From NCBI GenBank assembly GCA_001606155.1, contig LODT01000004.1, positions 620,001 through 684,000 of the forward strand: DNA of 64,000 nucleotides, read 5' to 3'. The position numbers were made by a program, and so were the translations under genes. The DNA comes from Tieghemostelium lacteum (taxonomy: Eukaryota; Evosea; Eumycetozoa; Dictyosteliales; Raperosteliaceae). The notes beneath the pieces were generated by a model. That model was not told the DNA's origin. It saw only the letters and a program-made list of their open reading frames with translations, and ran no database searches. Position 1 is the stretch's first letter; every line of letters starts with the position of its first letter. Shown here piece by piece: positions 10,888-23,465 of the stretch.

Positions 10888-11157
10888 ATGAATGACCAAT
10901 CGGAGGTTCTGCGTGCTAATACATCAACTGTCGATGGAGATTCTCTAGAGTATAAAATCAAATTTAAAAAAGGTGAGAGTTTTGCTTTTAAGGTGGTCAG
11001 TAACTCAAGTATTGAAGATCTTCCCACAAGAAATTATTTTGTTGATTATTATTTCTATTTTGAGTTGGTCTGTTTGCTCTCTGTTGTACTGCTGGTGGTG
11101 TGTAGTCCAATATTTTTGAGTTTTTTTGAAAAAATTGAAAAAAAAATAGGGTTTTAA
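10888..11157 (+). CDS. Small open frame, possibly a gene remnant (89 residues)
   Basis: Starts MNDQSEVLRANTSTVDGDSL and reads sensibly for about 53 residues (to DLPTRNYFVDYYF), then becomes a hydrophobic stretch that could be a membrane helix (ELVCLLSVVLLVVCSPIFL) or simply out-of-frame sequence. The opposite strand of that second half reads as Gln/Asn-rich text (PPAVQQRANRPTQNRNNNQQ), so either strand may hold the true leftover. No family is recognised. It is head to head with the duplicated small gene, with about 150 bases between the starts. Confidence 0.3.
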   Translation: MNDQSEVLRANTSTVDGDSLEYKIKFKKGESFAFKVVSNSSIEDLPTRNYFVDYYFYFELVCLLSVVLLVVCSPIFLSFFEKIEKKIGF

Positions 11158-11294
11158 AATTATAGCGTGGACTACCCAAAGATGAATATTTTATAGTGAA
11201 TAGTTGATGCATAACGTTGTTTAGTATCAATAAAAATCTCAGATTTTAACGAGTGTTGATTCCAGGGTCTAGGATAAATAGCCATTGCAAATAC

Positions 11295-11530
11295 TTTGGT
11301 TAGGTTTTGATTTTATAGGAAATGGTTTGATTCTTTAATACCTCTCCCTGTATCAATTCTAACCAATTTATACCATCATTTGTATAGTTTAAACTAAAAT
11401 TGGTTATCTCCAGAGGAAAGTTTTAATTAATTTTAGAAAAAGGTAACTTTCATTTACATCATTTATATCACCACCTGTTATTGTAATTACTTCTGTTTTA
11501 AACCCCTTTGTTATTGTATCATAATATATC
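11295..11530 (-). pseudogene. Decayed fragment of an unidentified gene
   Basis: The minus strand reads GFKTEVITITGGDINDVNES followed, in another frame, by LEITNFSLNYTNDGINWLEL and EVLKNQTISYKIK. The amino-acid texture (Asn, Thr, Ile, NxS/T sites) is that of a dictyostelid extracellular protein. It is not open as a single frame and lacks both ends. I cannot name the family. Confidence 0.4.
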
Positions 11531-12222
11531 AACTTTTTATGATATTCATCTGATTAATACATTTATAACTCCCTTTTCAATTAAAGCTGTTGAATTTGTA
11601 GGTGGATTCTAAAACTTCTATGGATAACATAAAAAATAGATATTTTTACTATTCTATATATTGCACCAAAAATTATTTAATAATTTAGTTGTTAAAATAA
11701 TGAATTCCTTTGAAATTCACAGAGACAAAACCTTTTTGAATATTCAAAAATATTTAAAATTTTTTTTATTAAAGCCTTTTTTTTTTTACGCATATACCTG
11801 GTTATTTAATATATAGGATTTTTATATTGCTAGAAAAGGTAAATGGTTTACAAAATTTATTAATTAAAATTGATCAATATGAAGTCTACAAAAAATGGTG
11901 TCGATTGACGATGTTCTTATACTAAACTCAATGTTTTTGTGTAAGAAATAAAAATTTTTCGAATTTAAAAATTCATTGAAAAAAATCATGCAAAACCTGA
12001 CATTTTTTACGACAAAGATATTTTAAAATTGTTTGGTAAAAATGAAAGATTTTAATCAAATCGGTTGGTTATTTAAAGTCTTTGTTTTTAAATTTTGTTT
12101 TTTATTTTTTCTATTCATATTCGAATTGTGTCCTCAAAAGAAATCTAATTCTTGATCGTAAATTCTATTTTTAAAAATATTTATATATATATAAGTTTAT
12201 ATATAAATTTAGAAAATAGAAA
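11531..12222. other. AT-rich intergenic region upstream of the IplA-like gene
   Basis: About 690 bases with long T and A runs and no credible open frame. The last 60 bases before the ATG at 12223 are almost pure A/T (alternating TATATA), as expected for a dictyostelid promoter and leader. Confidence 0.5.
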
Positions 12223-15200
12223 ATGTCAGAAGAGAATAAAGATTCGTTAAAGACAGGTGACAGAATAGCATTCAGTATTGACAGTATTGAATTCCAGAGA
12301 GAATGCTACATTAGTATTGCCTCAGAGTCACAGAATAAACTAAATGCCAAATGTCACAGTTTTTTGGATTTCAAGAGAAATAAAGAATCTGTATTTTTAG
12401 TATTCAAAGAGATTAAAGATTACCAAAAAGGAAAGAAGAAGAAGGATGACGAAGAAATTGATTTGGGTTTGGATGATGACCATTCACAAATGACAAAGTC
12501 TCAACATTCAGGTCAGAATACACCAAAAAGTGCTGGAGGACGTTCAAGATCAGGTACCCAGGTATTGGTAGATGATACCAATCATTTAGCTGTCAAAATG
12601 GATAATCTGGGCCTACAAAGAAAGAACTCCAAAAATGCATTGTTACAAGGTAGTCATGAATCCATTCCAGCTCTCAACAACTCTGCATCAGGTCATGGTG
12701 CTGGTGATAGATCCAAAGAGAATTCAGTCAATGTTCCACATCACCAAAACCAAAAGAAAAAAGTCAGAAAAACCAGTGAACACAAGTCAGGTGACCCTAT
12801 CTACTATGATGATAAAGTCTTCTTTCAGAATTTCAATGGAAATTATTTGGCAATTGCTGGTGAGGGTAATGGTAAATATTTTACCTTAATTGAAGAATTT
12901 GATGATGAATCCTGTCTATTTGTCCTCACTTCTAAAAACTATGAAAATTCCAGACCCATTCTAAATAATGATAAACTTTTCATTTCTGTTCGTAGAGACT
13001 ATCTAGAATTGATTGTAACCGATATTACAATTAAACTATCATTTAAAGAAGATCGTGGTGGTGATAAATTTAAAATTAATTTATCAAATGATGTCTCTGT
13101 TGAAATTAACGCTCTGGAAGATAATGATCATATATTTTTGTCTCATAGAGAAGGTATGTTATGGTTTTTTGCTAAAAATTATTTTTATATGTTAGTATAC
13201 TAACCTATAATTTTAATATGAATAGGTGGTTATTTATCAGTACAAGATAAAGATAAATTATTATTTACTTCAAATAATAAGATTAATCATGAATTGTATG
13301 ATTCATTATTTGAATTACTCAAAGTTGAAGAGTCAGAAAATGAAATGATATATAAAATCAAATCACTTTCTACCAATAAGTATCTTTCAATTTCACAAGC
13401 TACTGATATTAATAATCATAACTCTGTGATTTTAGTTGACGAAAAAGATACTGATAACAAGTATTCAACATTTAAATTTATTGAAAGATATGAAAATAGT
13501 TCTTCTTCACAAGAGGTTAAATCATTATACTATAACCAACATTACTTTATACAATCGCTATCTGATCAATATCTACATCATCAATTAAATTCTGAATCAT
13601 CAAATGTAAGTTATAAAATATTTTATGTAAGAAAATATCATTTTTTATCATACTAATTTATATATAGTTTGTAGGTCATGTACAACAATTAAAATATGAT
13701 GATTTCCAAATTAAGAAACCACCATTTGATGTATTTGATAAATGTAAAAATTTACTCAGTAATATTTCAAATTTGGTAAAGGCAAAGACAACTGATGAGA
13801 CATTGGCTCAATTGAAAAATATAATTTCGTTGATTAAAGGTAATAAGAATTCTGATGATATTAAGATTCTAAAAGAATTGTTGGTAAAGAATTTGGATTC
13901 TATTATTACCTTTGTGAAGGGTTTGTTAAAAGTATCACCATCAACAAGTTCACCAAGTCATTCTTCATCTTCGACATCGCCACAACAAAAAGTTATTATT
14001 AGATTCTTTAATTTGTTGTCATTGACTGCCAAGGAATCTCCAACTTATGGTATGCTGTTAATGAACTATTACAATAGTATCAAGTTCCTTGCCAATAGTA
14101 GTACAACCCTAAAAGTACATTTTGTAACATATCTCATTGCAGTCTATCAAGACAATAAGATTCTATTGGAATCTCTATCGGAACTCAAGATTCAAGAGTA
14201 CTTGGATATCATAAATGGATGCTCTGAAAAGGATAAAGACTACCCATATGTAAAAGCAGAGTTAGTTAAATTACTCAATTGTTTCTGTGTTTGTCAAAAG
14301 TTTACCATTTTGAAAAATCAAATCTTGCTATCGAATATCTATCAGAAACAAGGTTTCTTTTTTGGTAAAAAACCCAGTCAGGATATTATCACTTTCCAAG
14401 TTGCTCCAAAGGAAAAGAATCCAGATGACAAGTCTGAATCTGAGAAATCAGAATCCAAGAAATCTGATGACGATGATGCCTCTGAAAAATCTCATCACTC
14501 CTTTAAAGAGTACGACTATTCCTACGATGAATATAGAAAGAAGTTTGGTATCAATGATCAGTATATTGTAAAGTTCCAGTTACAAGAAGGTGGTGAATGG
14601 ATTCTCTCAGATGACTTTGATAGCAACCATAAGACAAAAATTGAAAAATATCAATATGACTATCCATATCATGCCCTGGGTCTATTTTGTAATTTGATTT
14701 GTGGTGGTGTAAGTTACCAAGATCTATTGGTAAAGAAACTTGGTTTGAAACAAGAGGATTGTGTAAATTTGATTGGGTCTAAATATGTAATTAATGAATT
14801 GAAGTTCCCATTCATTTATTTCCTCTCTTGTTATCCAATGGCTGCCAAAAATGCCAAGTATCTTGATATAGATTATAGTTTTGATCCAAGTGTTGAAGGA
14901 GCTACACATCGTGTTGAAAGAGTTGTAAATTCTACCAAAGTTCAATATAAAAAGCATAAACACAAGTTAAAGAAAGATACACCATACTACGAGTCATGTA
15001 CCTATTGTAAGAGATCACATGAAGGTTACTCACAGTTCTTCTACGAGTGTCAAGATTGTGGGTATCCCAAGTTTACTTTATGTGAACGTTGTACCATGTT
15101 ATCAGGATCACTAGTCTACGAAGAAGAAGAGAAAGATGTATTCTCAGATGACAATGATGACGAAAAACCAAAAGCTGATCCAGAACCTTACACAATCGAT

Positions 15201-18200
15201 TCCATGAAGTTCTATTATGTAGATAGTGACATCCATCTTCATCCAATGATAAAGTCAAATTCCGATATGCTATATCAATTCTACAGAGAGAATGAATTCA
15301 CTTGTGCTCATTGTAAGAAACCTGATCAAGCTACTGGATATCATTGTACAACTTGTGGTGATTATGATATTTGCAATGACTGTTTCTCAAAATATAGACC
15401 AAGAAACTCTATAAACTCAATTACAGAAACACCAGATAATATTGGTTTATATACACCAACTCAACAATGGGCATTGACAAAACATCTCTTACCAACCCTA
15501 CCAACTATAAAACCAGAAACCAAAGATCAATTCATTTCATTAGTATTCACAATCGTCAAACAAGATATTAATTCTAGATATACCAATTTAGTATGTATAT
15601 TTTAAAACCTATCTACTATAAATTGGATTAAAATACTAACTATTTTTAATTATAGACATACCAAATGATTCTAAAGTATTTTGAAAAAGGTTATTTAGAA
15701 GGCATGGAAGCATATATACTTGAATTAATCTATTCTAAAAGAAAGGATTCCTTGTATGTTGATGAAGATATTGTATTCTTTGATCCATTGGATAAGTTGA
15801 TGGAATTGGCTGTTAAATTAAATCAAAAGAATATGTTTGAACAATTTATTGTTGAACATGATTTTGATAATAATGAAACTTTGGTAACTCTTTGGAACCA
15901 ATATTTCAATCTAAGTAGAAAGATTAAGGATGAATGGAAATTCCCAGAATACTATCTACACCATAACTTTAAGAATGTTCCAATGGTACAGTCTTTCATG
16001 TCAGCTTTGAAAGGTCAGAATATTGTCAATCACTTTGAAATTCGTTGTCAGATTAATAATCCAACTTACCACAACGGTACATTCATTGAAATTATAAAGT
16101 CATTGAAGAACACTACTTCATCACCTTCTGATGTTGCCTCAAATTTTGATGCTATTGTCAATAGTTTGAAATCTCTATTTGACACTTTCGAAGCATTGTC
16201 AATTGCTAGTATTGAACCAGAGGAATTGAAAATCTATAGTTTCTTCTACCAAGAAATTACACCATTAGTCTATAGATTATTCAGATTCTTAGGATCACTT
16301 TACAACAGTAAACAAATATCACGTGATAAAGTTCAGAAACTATATGATACCATTTGTTCTATAATGTTCCACAATGAAGGATCAAAACTATCACATGGTT
16401 CTTATACCAAGAAAAACATTGAAATTCTAATTGAATTCTCAATTACCAATGGTGATATTCTAGGTAACAATATCCGTCTATTAGAGGTTATTGAAGATTA
16501 CAATAAGTTCCAAGACTCAATTTACATTGATATTCTCATATCATTTATTTTCTTTTCTAAACCAGATCAATTGAATCCATTCTATGTTGAACTGCTCTCC
16601 AAGATTGCACAACCTACTAAACATAGTGCCATTCTAAACAATCAAAATCTCATTACAAAATCCTTCCTCCAATACCAAAGTACCATTAAAAACAGTTGGT
16701 TCATTTCTAAAGAACATATTCTTTCCAATATCAGTAATGTTAAACCACCAACTAATATACCAAATATCAGTATTACACCAAGTATTTCAGTAACTCCAAG
16801 TATTTCAATTAACAATTCACCAACACCTGCTATTAGAATTAATAATAATAACAATAATAATAACAATATTACAGCACCACCAGTTAACCAAAATACTATT
16901 AAAAATTCATTGAATTTCATCAAGTTGTTATCCAGTTGTTGTGCTGGTGAATCATCAGATGCTGAAATGTTGGCTAGAAAGTTCATCTCTATTGACTCTT
17001 GTATTGATATTCTGGTTGAATTGACTAAGGTAATTGTAGATGAACCTGATCAGAATAAGATGTTATTCGAATTCCAGAAATCCTATACATTCTTATTGTA
17101 TGAGGTATATTTCAATTCAAAGATTCAATTGAAATACTCTGAAATTCCAGCAAAGAATACCCAACAATTGTTTAAGAATTTTGATGATATCCTAAACCAT
17201 TTCGTTCAAGAATGTAATCGTATTGAACGTCAAAATAGAGATATTGAAAAACAAATGATTAAACAACAAGAGAAACAAAAGAAGAACAAGAAGAAGACAC
17301 TTCATCAAAAGAAACAGAGTAGTTTGACTATTGGTAACTTGACTATTGCTGCTCAACTTCCATCTCTATTGTCACCTGACAAGACCAAACCAACAACAGC
17401 TCAAGATGAAGAAGAGACTTTGGAGTTTATTAAAATCTCACCTGAAAAGGCTAGATTTATGAAAGAGATTACCAACGAAATTCTCATTCCAATGATGACA
17501 ATGCTCAAAATGTATCTTCATATAATGTCAGAAGAACGTGTTCAATTGGTTGAAACTGCTGAACAGAAATCATTCTTTAAAGAGGTTATTGATACCTTCA
17601 AAAAACTCTTTAAAAAAGTCAAAGAACCTGCAGTTGGTAAAAAGAAAAAGAGTCTTTTAGATGACATTGATTTGGTTGGTTTGGGTATTAACCTTGATGG
17701 CAGTGATAATGAGTCTGAAACTATAGAAGATTTGGAAGATTCTGATAATGAAGATAACAAATCAACAAAAAGTATGGATAAGGATGACGACGATTTAGAT
17801 GGTGAAGAAAAAGAAGAGGGTGAGGAAGAAGAGTACAAAGAAAATGAAGAATTTGATAATTACTTTTACTACCTCTCTGATAAGACTGATAAATATGAAT
17901 TCAAAGCTCTCTTTAGTGAATTGGGATCTGCTGAAAAGTATTTCTTCTGTAAGGAAATTAAAGAGTATCTCTCTGAAATGAAATCCTTTGGTGAAGAGGT
18001 TAGATACTTTAAGAAGATTTTAAAGACTGATTTTGTATTGGCATTTAATCAGGAAGCTGCTGATGAAGATGACGAAGATTCATCAAATAAGGAAGCTATT
18101 GGTGTAACTTTTGAAAAGAGTTATATTATCTTCCACCAACCTCTAATTGATTTCACTATGGAACCTTATGTATATCACGCAATGTCACAAGTCATTAGTG

Positions 18201-20959
18201 GTGATCATATTGGTCAGAGTCTAAAGACCTATGCAAAGGCCAATAATAATGAAATGCTCTTGACATGTCTTCATATTCTAAAGTCTCTAACCGATGTTAA
18301 AGCCTCTGATATCAAGGATAAGGTTGCTTTAATTCTCCTAAAGATTCTTAAGCAATCTAATGACGTTAACATGATTCATCCATTATTGAGAAGATTCAAT
18401 ACATTACTCAAGAATGAATCCAAACGTCGTGAAGTTTTGGATACTATTAAATTCAATTTCAAGGTTTCTCCTGATAATCTTCTCTTTAGAGGTTTACATG
18501 ACTTAATAGGTCACTGTATTGTAATCTTGAAGAAACATAAATCTGCAGAGTTTTATGATAGTAAGATATACGGTAACTCTCTCTCTGAAATTCCATTGGA
18601 ATTGGATTATTGTGTACAAGTTTTCAATTTCATAGGCCTACTATGTAAAGGAAAGAATAACTTTATTCAACATAATATTCTCTTCCAACCAGGTAACTAC
18701 AATATCTACAGAGATTTGGTAGATTTCTTAGTTGAACTAAGTGAAAAGTTTGTTAAATCCAATCAATCCTCTCTACACTACCATATGGTTGCTATAAGTC
18801 TCTTTAGATGTCTAAAAGATATTGCCAACTCCAACCCTGACAATCAACAACTTCTTAGTAACAGTAAGATTACTTCATGTGTCTATGAAATCTTATCGAT
18901 CGCACTATCTGATCCAAATGAAGCTCACCAATTTGCTGATGGTTGTTTCATGGTTACTGTTCCTGATTTAGAAGCTGACCAAGTTGAGGAATCAAGATGT
19001 AAAAGAAAATTCATGTTTGTGTTATTGAAGAAAGTAATCATGGATTTCCTCATTAAGAGAATGGATACCAATAACCAAATCCTTATTAGACAGACTATAA
19101 GTGAGTTGGATTTCACATGTCTCGAGAAAGCAGCTCAGATTGTAAAAGACAAACTTTTCCAAGACGATTTCAAATCTCTAGATGATAAACTAAAGGATAT
19201 CGATGAGATTAACTACAAGAGAGAATTACAAAAACTCTTTTACCCACGTGAAGCTAGTATCTTTAAGAAAGTCAATAGAAGAAAGAAGTCAAGTCCAGGA
19301 ATTGATAATGCAGTTACTCTACAACTTGGACCTTACCACAAAGGTCTAGATTATGCAGTATGTAAATTTGTAACTATAAAGATTTGTTACTTTACTCAAG
19401 CTCTTATCAACAGTGCCTATTTGAAATACCCTAAACTCATTGATTTCAATACTGATTTATTGAATTCTGTCAGTAATATAATTGGTAGAGTTGAGATGGT
19501 TTATAGAGACCAAGTCGAATCCATCTATTACCCTATTCCATACTACATTAACAAGAATGAAACTAAAGTTGTTTCAACAATGTCCTTTGGAAAGTCAATG
19601 TTAAGAGCATTCAATTTGTCACTCTCGGAAAAGGAGATTGCAAACAAGAATGAACAAATCAAAGTTTACAAAGCCAATCCACGTCACTTGTCATTCCAAA
19701 AAGATCTTGAAGAACATTTTTACGAAGAGAAAGTAGATTGGGAACAACCAACAGAAAAGATTACCACATTTATGGATTGGTCTAAATACACTCTCTTCAA
19801 GATTGAAAATCGTAATATTTTCATTGAAAAGTCACCAATCAAGACATTCTTTTACAGAAATTTCCATAATTTCCGTTTAGTGTCTTTCATATTGGCTCTG
19901 ACTATAAACTTTATCTTATTAGCCTACTCGGTGTCTGGTGGTCCAGGTGAGATTAAAAAAGATATGGGTAGTCTCTATAACAGTGTTATTATAGTTTTGG
20001 CAGCTATTCATATTGTTGTATCTGTTTTGGCACTCATTGGTTTCTCGGTAAAGAACATGTACATTCGTTTCTATTCCGAGTTGGAACCTGTAAATATCAT
20101 TGATGGTGACTACCAGGATCCAAATTCACTAGATTACAGAAATGTACTGTCTCTGACTTCACTCTATTATATTTTGGCATTGGTATTCTCTATTATAGGT
20201 ACAGCATTCAACCCATTCTTTTTCGCATTCCACATCTTCCAATACTCACTCAATACCGAAGCTCTTACAATTATGATTAAAGAGGTATCCAAACACACCA
20301 AGACATTAGCCATTCTCTTTGTATTCCTCATTCAAACTGCCTATTTAATGTCCATTATAAGTTACCTGTTCTTTAATAATAGATATATTGGTGAATCTGA
20401 TGAACCTCTTTGTACCACTCTAGCTCAATGTTTTGCAACTAATATCTACTATGGTATCATGCAAGGTGGATCTGTACTTGATAAACTCAGATTTGAAACA
20501 TTTACTGAAAATTCCAATGCACTAGTCGGAGAAGTAACAGGTTGGATCGTTTTCAATTTGGTATTCTGGATTATCATTACTATTGTACTTCTCAATGTCA
20601 TTTTAGGTATTATAGTCGATGCTCTTGGTAATATGAGAGATCGTAAATCTGATTTCCAAAGATACAAAAACACCAATTGTTTCATATGTTCCATCAATCG
20701 TGACACATTCCAACAAAATGAATTAGACTTTGAAAATCACGTTGAAGTCGAACACAACAAATGGAACTACCTCTACTACTACGAATACCTCAAGAACCGT
20801 AACAGATACTTTATCAAAGAAGAACTCAAACAATCCACTCTCAACCCAAGAAAAGCAATGGAAGTTTACTTTTACAAACAAATCTATGATTGTAAATATG
20901 CTGCTATTTTCCCACTAGAAAAATCGCTATCCATTGAAAATAGAGAAAACAAAAAATAA
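12223..20959 (+). CDS. iplA: Inositol 1,4,5-trisphosphate receptor-like Ca2+ channel (IplA-type)
   Basis: Four exons, 12223-13153, 13226-13605, 13668-15590 and 15656-20959, join in frame to give about 2845 residues. The N-terminal ~450 residues resemble the ligand-binding and MIR region of IP3/ryanodine receptors. Two Cys-rich zinc-finger-like modules lie near residues 876-910 (SCTYCKRSH...CQDCG...CERC) and 980-1005 (CAHCKKPD...CTTCGDYDICNDC, ZZ-like). A long helical RIH-type middle region contains Asn-rich and acidic inserts. The channel domain starts near 2483: hydrophobic segments at ~2483, ~2519, ~2580, ~2626 and ~2706, with the pore loop TLAQCFATNIYYGIMQGGSV near 2665. The family's C-terminal zinc finger follows (CFICSINRDTF...HVEVEHNKWNYL, ~2752). 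In Dictyostelium, IplA mediates Ca2+ release or entry in signalling. The pore reads QGGSVLD where animal receptors have GGGVGD. Confidence 0.93.
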
Positions 20960-21137
20960 TTTTATAAATAAAAATAAAAATATCTCAACATTGCAAGTCG
21001 TAAAAAGTGTTCAATTTTTGGTTTTATTTTTTTCATCAAAATATCTTCTTTTTGATTTCATCCTAATTCCACTTCCTATTTTTTTTTACGCTCTATCAAA
21101 GTCTAGTGTATAAAGTTATACATTACAAAAAAGAATA

Positions 21138-23294
21138 ATGCCAGTTTGGTGGGATGCTGTACAACATGTTTTAAATAGACTATTTAATTCACCACCTGAT
21201 CAAGATGATATCTCTAGAGTAAAATCAAAATTTGATCTATCATTAATTTTCTTGTGTGGTTGTATTTGGGCAGTTGTAATTGCAAGCATATCATATAAAA
21301 ATAGTCAAAATAGATTTTTTTTCTATGAAAATAGAATTGAAAATCAAATTAGTGTAGGTTAGATCTATAGACCATTATTTATATCTGTAATTAGACATAT
21401 GTAATGATTAACAGATTTCCTCAAATAGGTGCCTCAAATATTCTTTATTTTTGTAAATGTTGATATTACATCAGTAACCATTTATTATCAACAGGGTAGT
21501 AACTCTACCATACCACCATTTCACTGTGAAAAAAATATAAATACATCAAACTATGATTGTATCAATGAATATAATTTAGATTACAGAATTGATAATTCAA
21601 CTTTTATAATTTTACCAAACCAATATTTTAATATTTCTTATACTGGTCAAGAGGATTGGTTAGTATGTATTATATGAAAATGGTTTATAAGGAGAAGTGA
21701 TGTTAATATATATTTTTAAAAAATAGTTTGTATTTAATTCTAAACCACTTGATTTGATTGGTGGTAAATTATATGGTGGTAATATATGGCTTGGTGATTC
21801 AATTACTTTTGTAAATTTAGAGTTAAAAAGTACAATGTATTTACAAAAACAGGTATTGTTACTAAAGAATGGTACTGAACAAGTAGATTATTTACCATAT
21901 TATGTAAATAGTCCTAAACTTGTCAAAGGAATTTGTGTGGATCCTATAAGTTATAATGTGACTTTAGATTGTATTGAAACACGTTTGGCAATGGGATACC
22001 AATCTAATATTGTACAATACACTATTGAAGAGTCAAACTCATCATTGACACTCAGAACACTTGCCAATATATTCTCAATTGGTAAATTATCAACATTTAT
22101 ATTTACATTTATATTCATGAGACTCACTTACCTGTATCTCAAAAACCGTTTATTTGGTGGTGACCCATCAGCATGGTATCCTAATATCATTAGAAACACT
22201 GTACTCTATCACATTTATAATTACAAAATCCCACAAGAACTACAAGAATTGTCAATGACTGACGGTGCAAAGTTAACTAAAATTCAACAATTACAACTTT
22301 CAACTGAAGGCTCAGATTCTAAATTTGAAAGACTCCTCCAATCAGCTTCTGCAAATGACCATTTCAGTCCAATTATAACAAGAATTACAGCAATCAAATG
22401 GTTGTCAATTTTTATTATATTTATTATTGTTGGTGTATTTGTTGGTAGAAAAGACTATGAAAATAGACTTATTACCTCTGATCTTGTTGATCAAGAAGAA
22501 ATTGATGTATGTATACTCTCAATATACAATTCATGAAAGAAATATGATATTAATAATTTACCTTTAAGTTACCAACATTATCTATATTAACGAATGATAA
22601 AGTAAGTTGGTTTGGGTATGATGAAACTATTGGACTTGGTAAAATGAATTGTACATTGAATTTAGATTTTCAATCTTATAGCTGTGTAGATAATGGTCAG
22701 ATTCAAAGTAGCACTTTTCTATCTAATGGAAATGTAACTATTCCACCTAACAGTGTATATATGAAAAAAGGACAGGTCTTTCATATTAAAGTAGTTATGG
22801 CCTATCCAGAACCAGCACTTCAGTATATTGATTGGGACTACAATGTAAATATACTAATGAATGGTAATCTATATAATGTGAATTCATTTTCAAATGTAAC
22901 TGTTACACTCAGTAAATCAATTTACTACTATGCAGACAGTGAAAAGGAACCAATTGTAAACTATGACCCATCATTCTATATCTTTCCAACAGTTATGCAA
23001 ACTCTTGTTGTTGATAATGTTACATTTAGAACTGGTATTTTAGACATTAGTTTCCTATATCCAGTTCAATCAGTTAAAACTACCTATGAGGAGACCAATA
23101 CTCAACTCTACATTAGAATAGTAACTGATGGATTCTCTTATCTCTCACCAATTATTACTTTTGTCTCTATCATTGTATCTTACTTTGTAATTAAATTCCA
23201 TTTCAGAAATCCATCAGTTCATGGTGATCTTGATACTAGAGATGCCATCATCTATCACATGAGACACCATGAAAAATATATAAAAACTGGATAG
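21138..23294 (+). CDS. Membrane protein made of two TM-ectodomain-TM units (internal duplication)
   Basis: Exons 21138-21353, 21429-21662, 21727-22506 and 22569-23294 are all in phase 0 and give about 651 residues. Unit 1 has a TM near residues 35-58 (LSLIFLCGCIWAVVIASISY), an Asn-glycosylation-rich ectodomain, and a TM near FSIGKLSTFIFTFIFMRLTY followed by WYPNIIRNTVLYHIYNYK. Unit 2 repeats the plan: TM at KWLSIFIIFIIVGVFVG, an ectodomain, TM at YLSPIITFVSIIVSYFVI, then TRDAIIYHMRHHEK. The motif (R)xxIxY(H) after the second TM and the intron position after the first TM are shared between units and with the single-unit gene at 37204-38272. Predicted topology is cytoplasmic ends with large extracellular loops, as in P2X or ENaC-type proteins, but I see none of their signature residues. 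Function unknown; a dictyostelid-restricted receptor or channel family is only a guess. Confidence 0.75.
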
Positions 23295-23465
23295 AAAAAA
23301 CAAAATAAATAATTTTCAAAGATTGATGTTGAAATTGAAATAATATGACCAACTTGTAAAAAAGATCTTTTTGGTTTTTGAAAATTTAGAAGAATTGAAT
23401 TTTTAGATTATTTTTTTTATCAGAGATTAGACAATGAAACTATTTATACTATAAATATTTTCATT

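Noticed and set aside
10997-11230. A 77-codon minus-strand frame with Gln/Asn-rich text
   Set aside because: Overlaps the plus-strand remnant at 10888-11157; neither strand has support beyond composition, so I did not list it as a gene.
21138-23294. P2X or ENaC-type ion channel
   Set aside because: The topology fits, but none of the P2X Lys/Gly-rich ligand-site motifs or ENaC/ASIC signatures are present, so the family is left unnamed.
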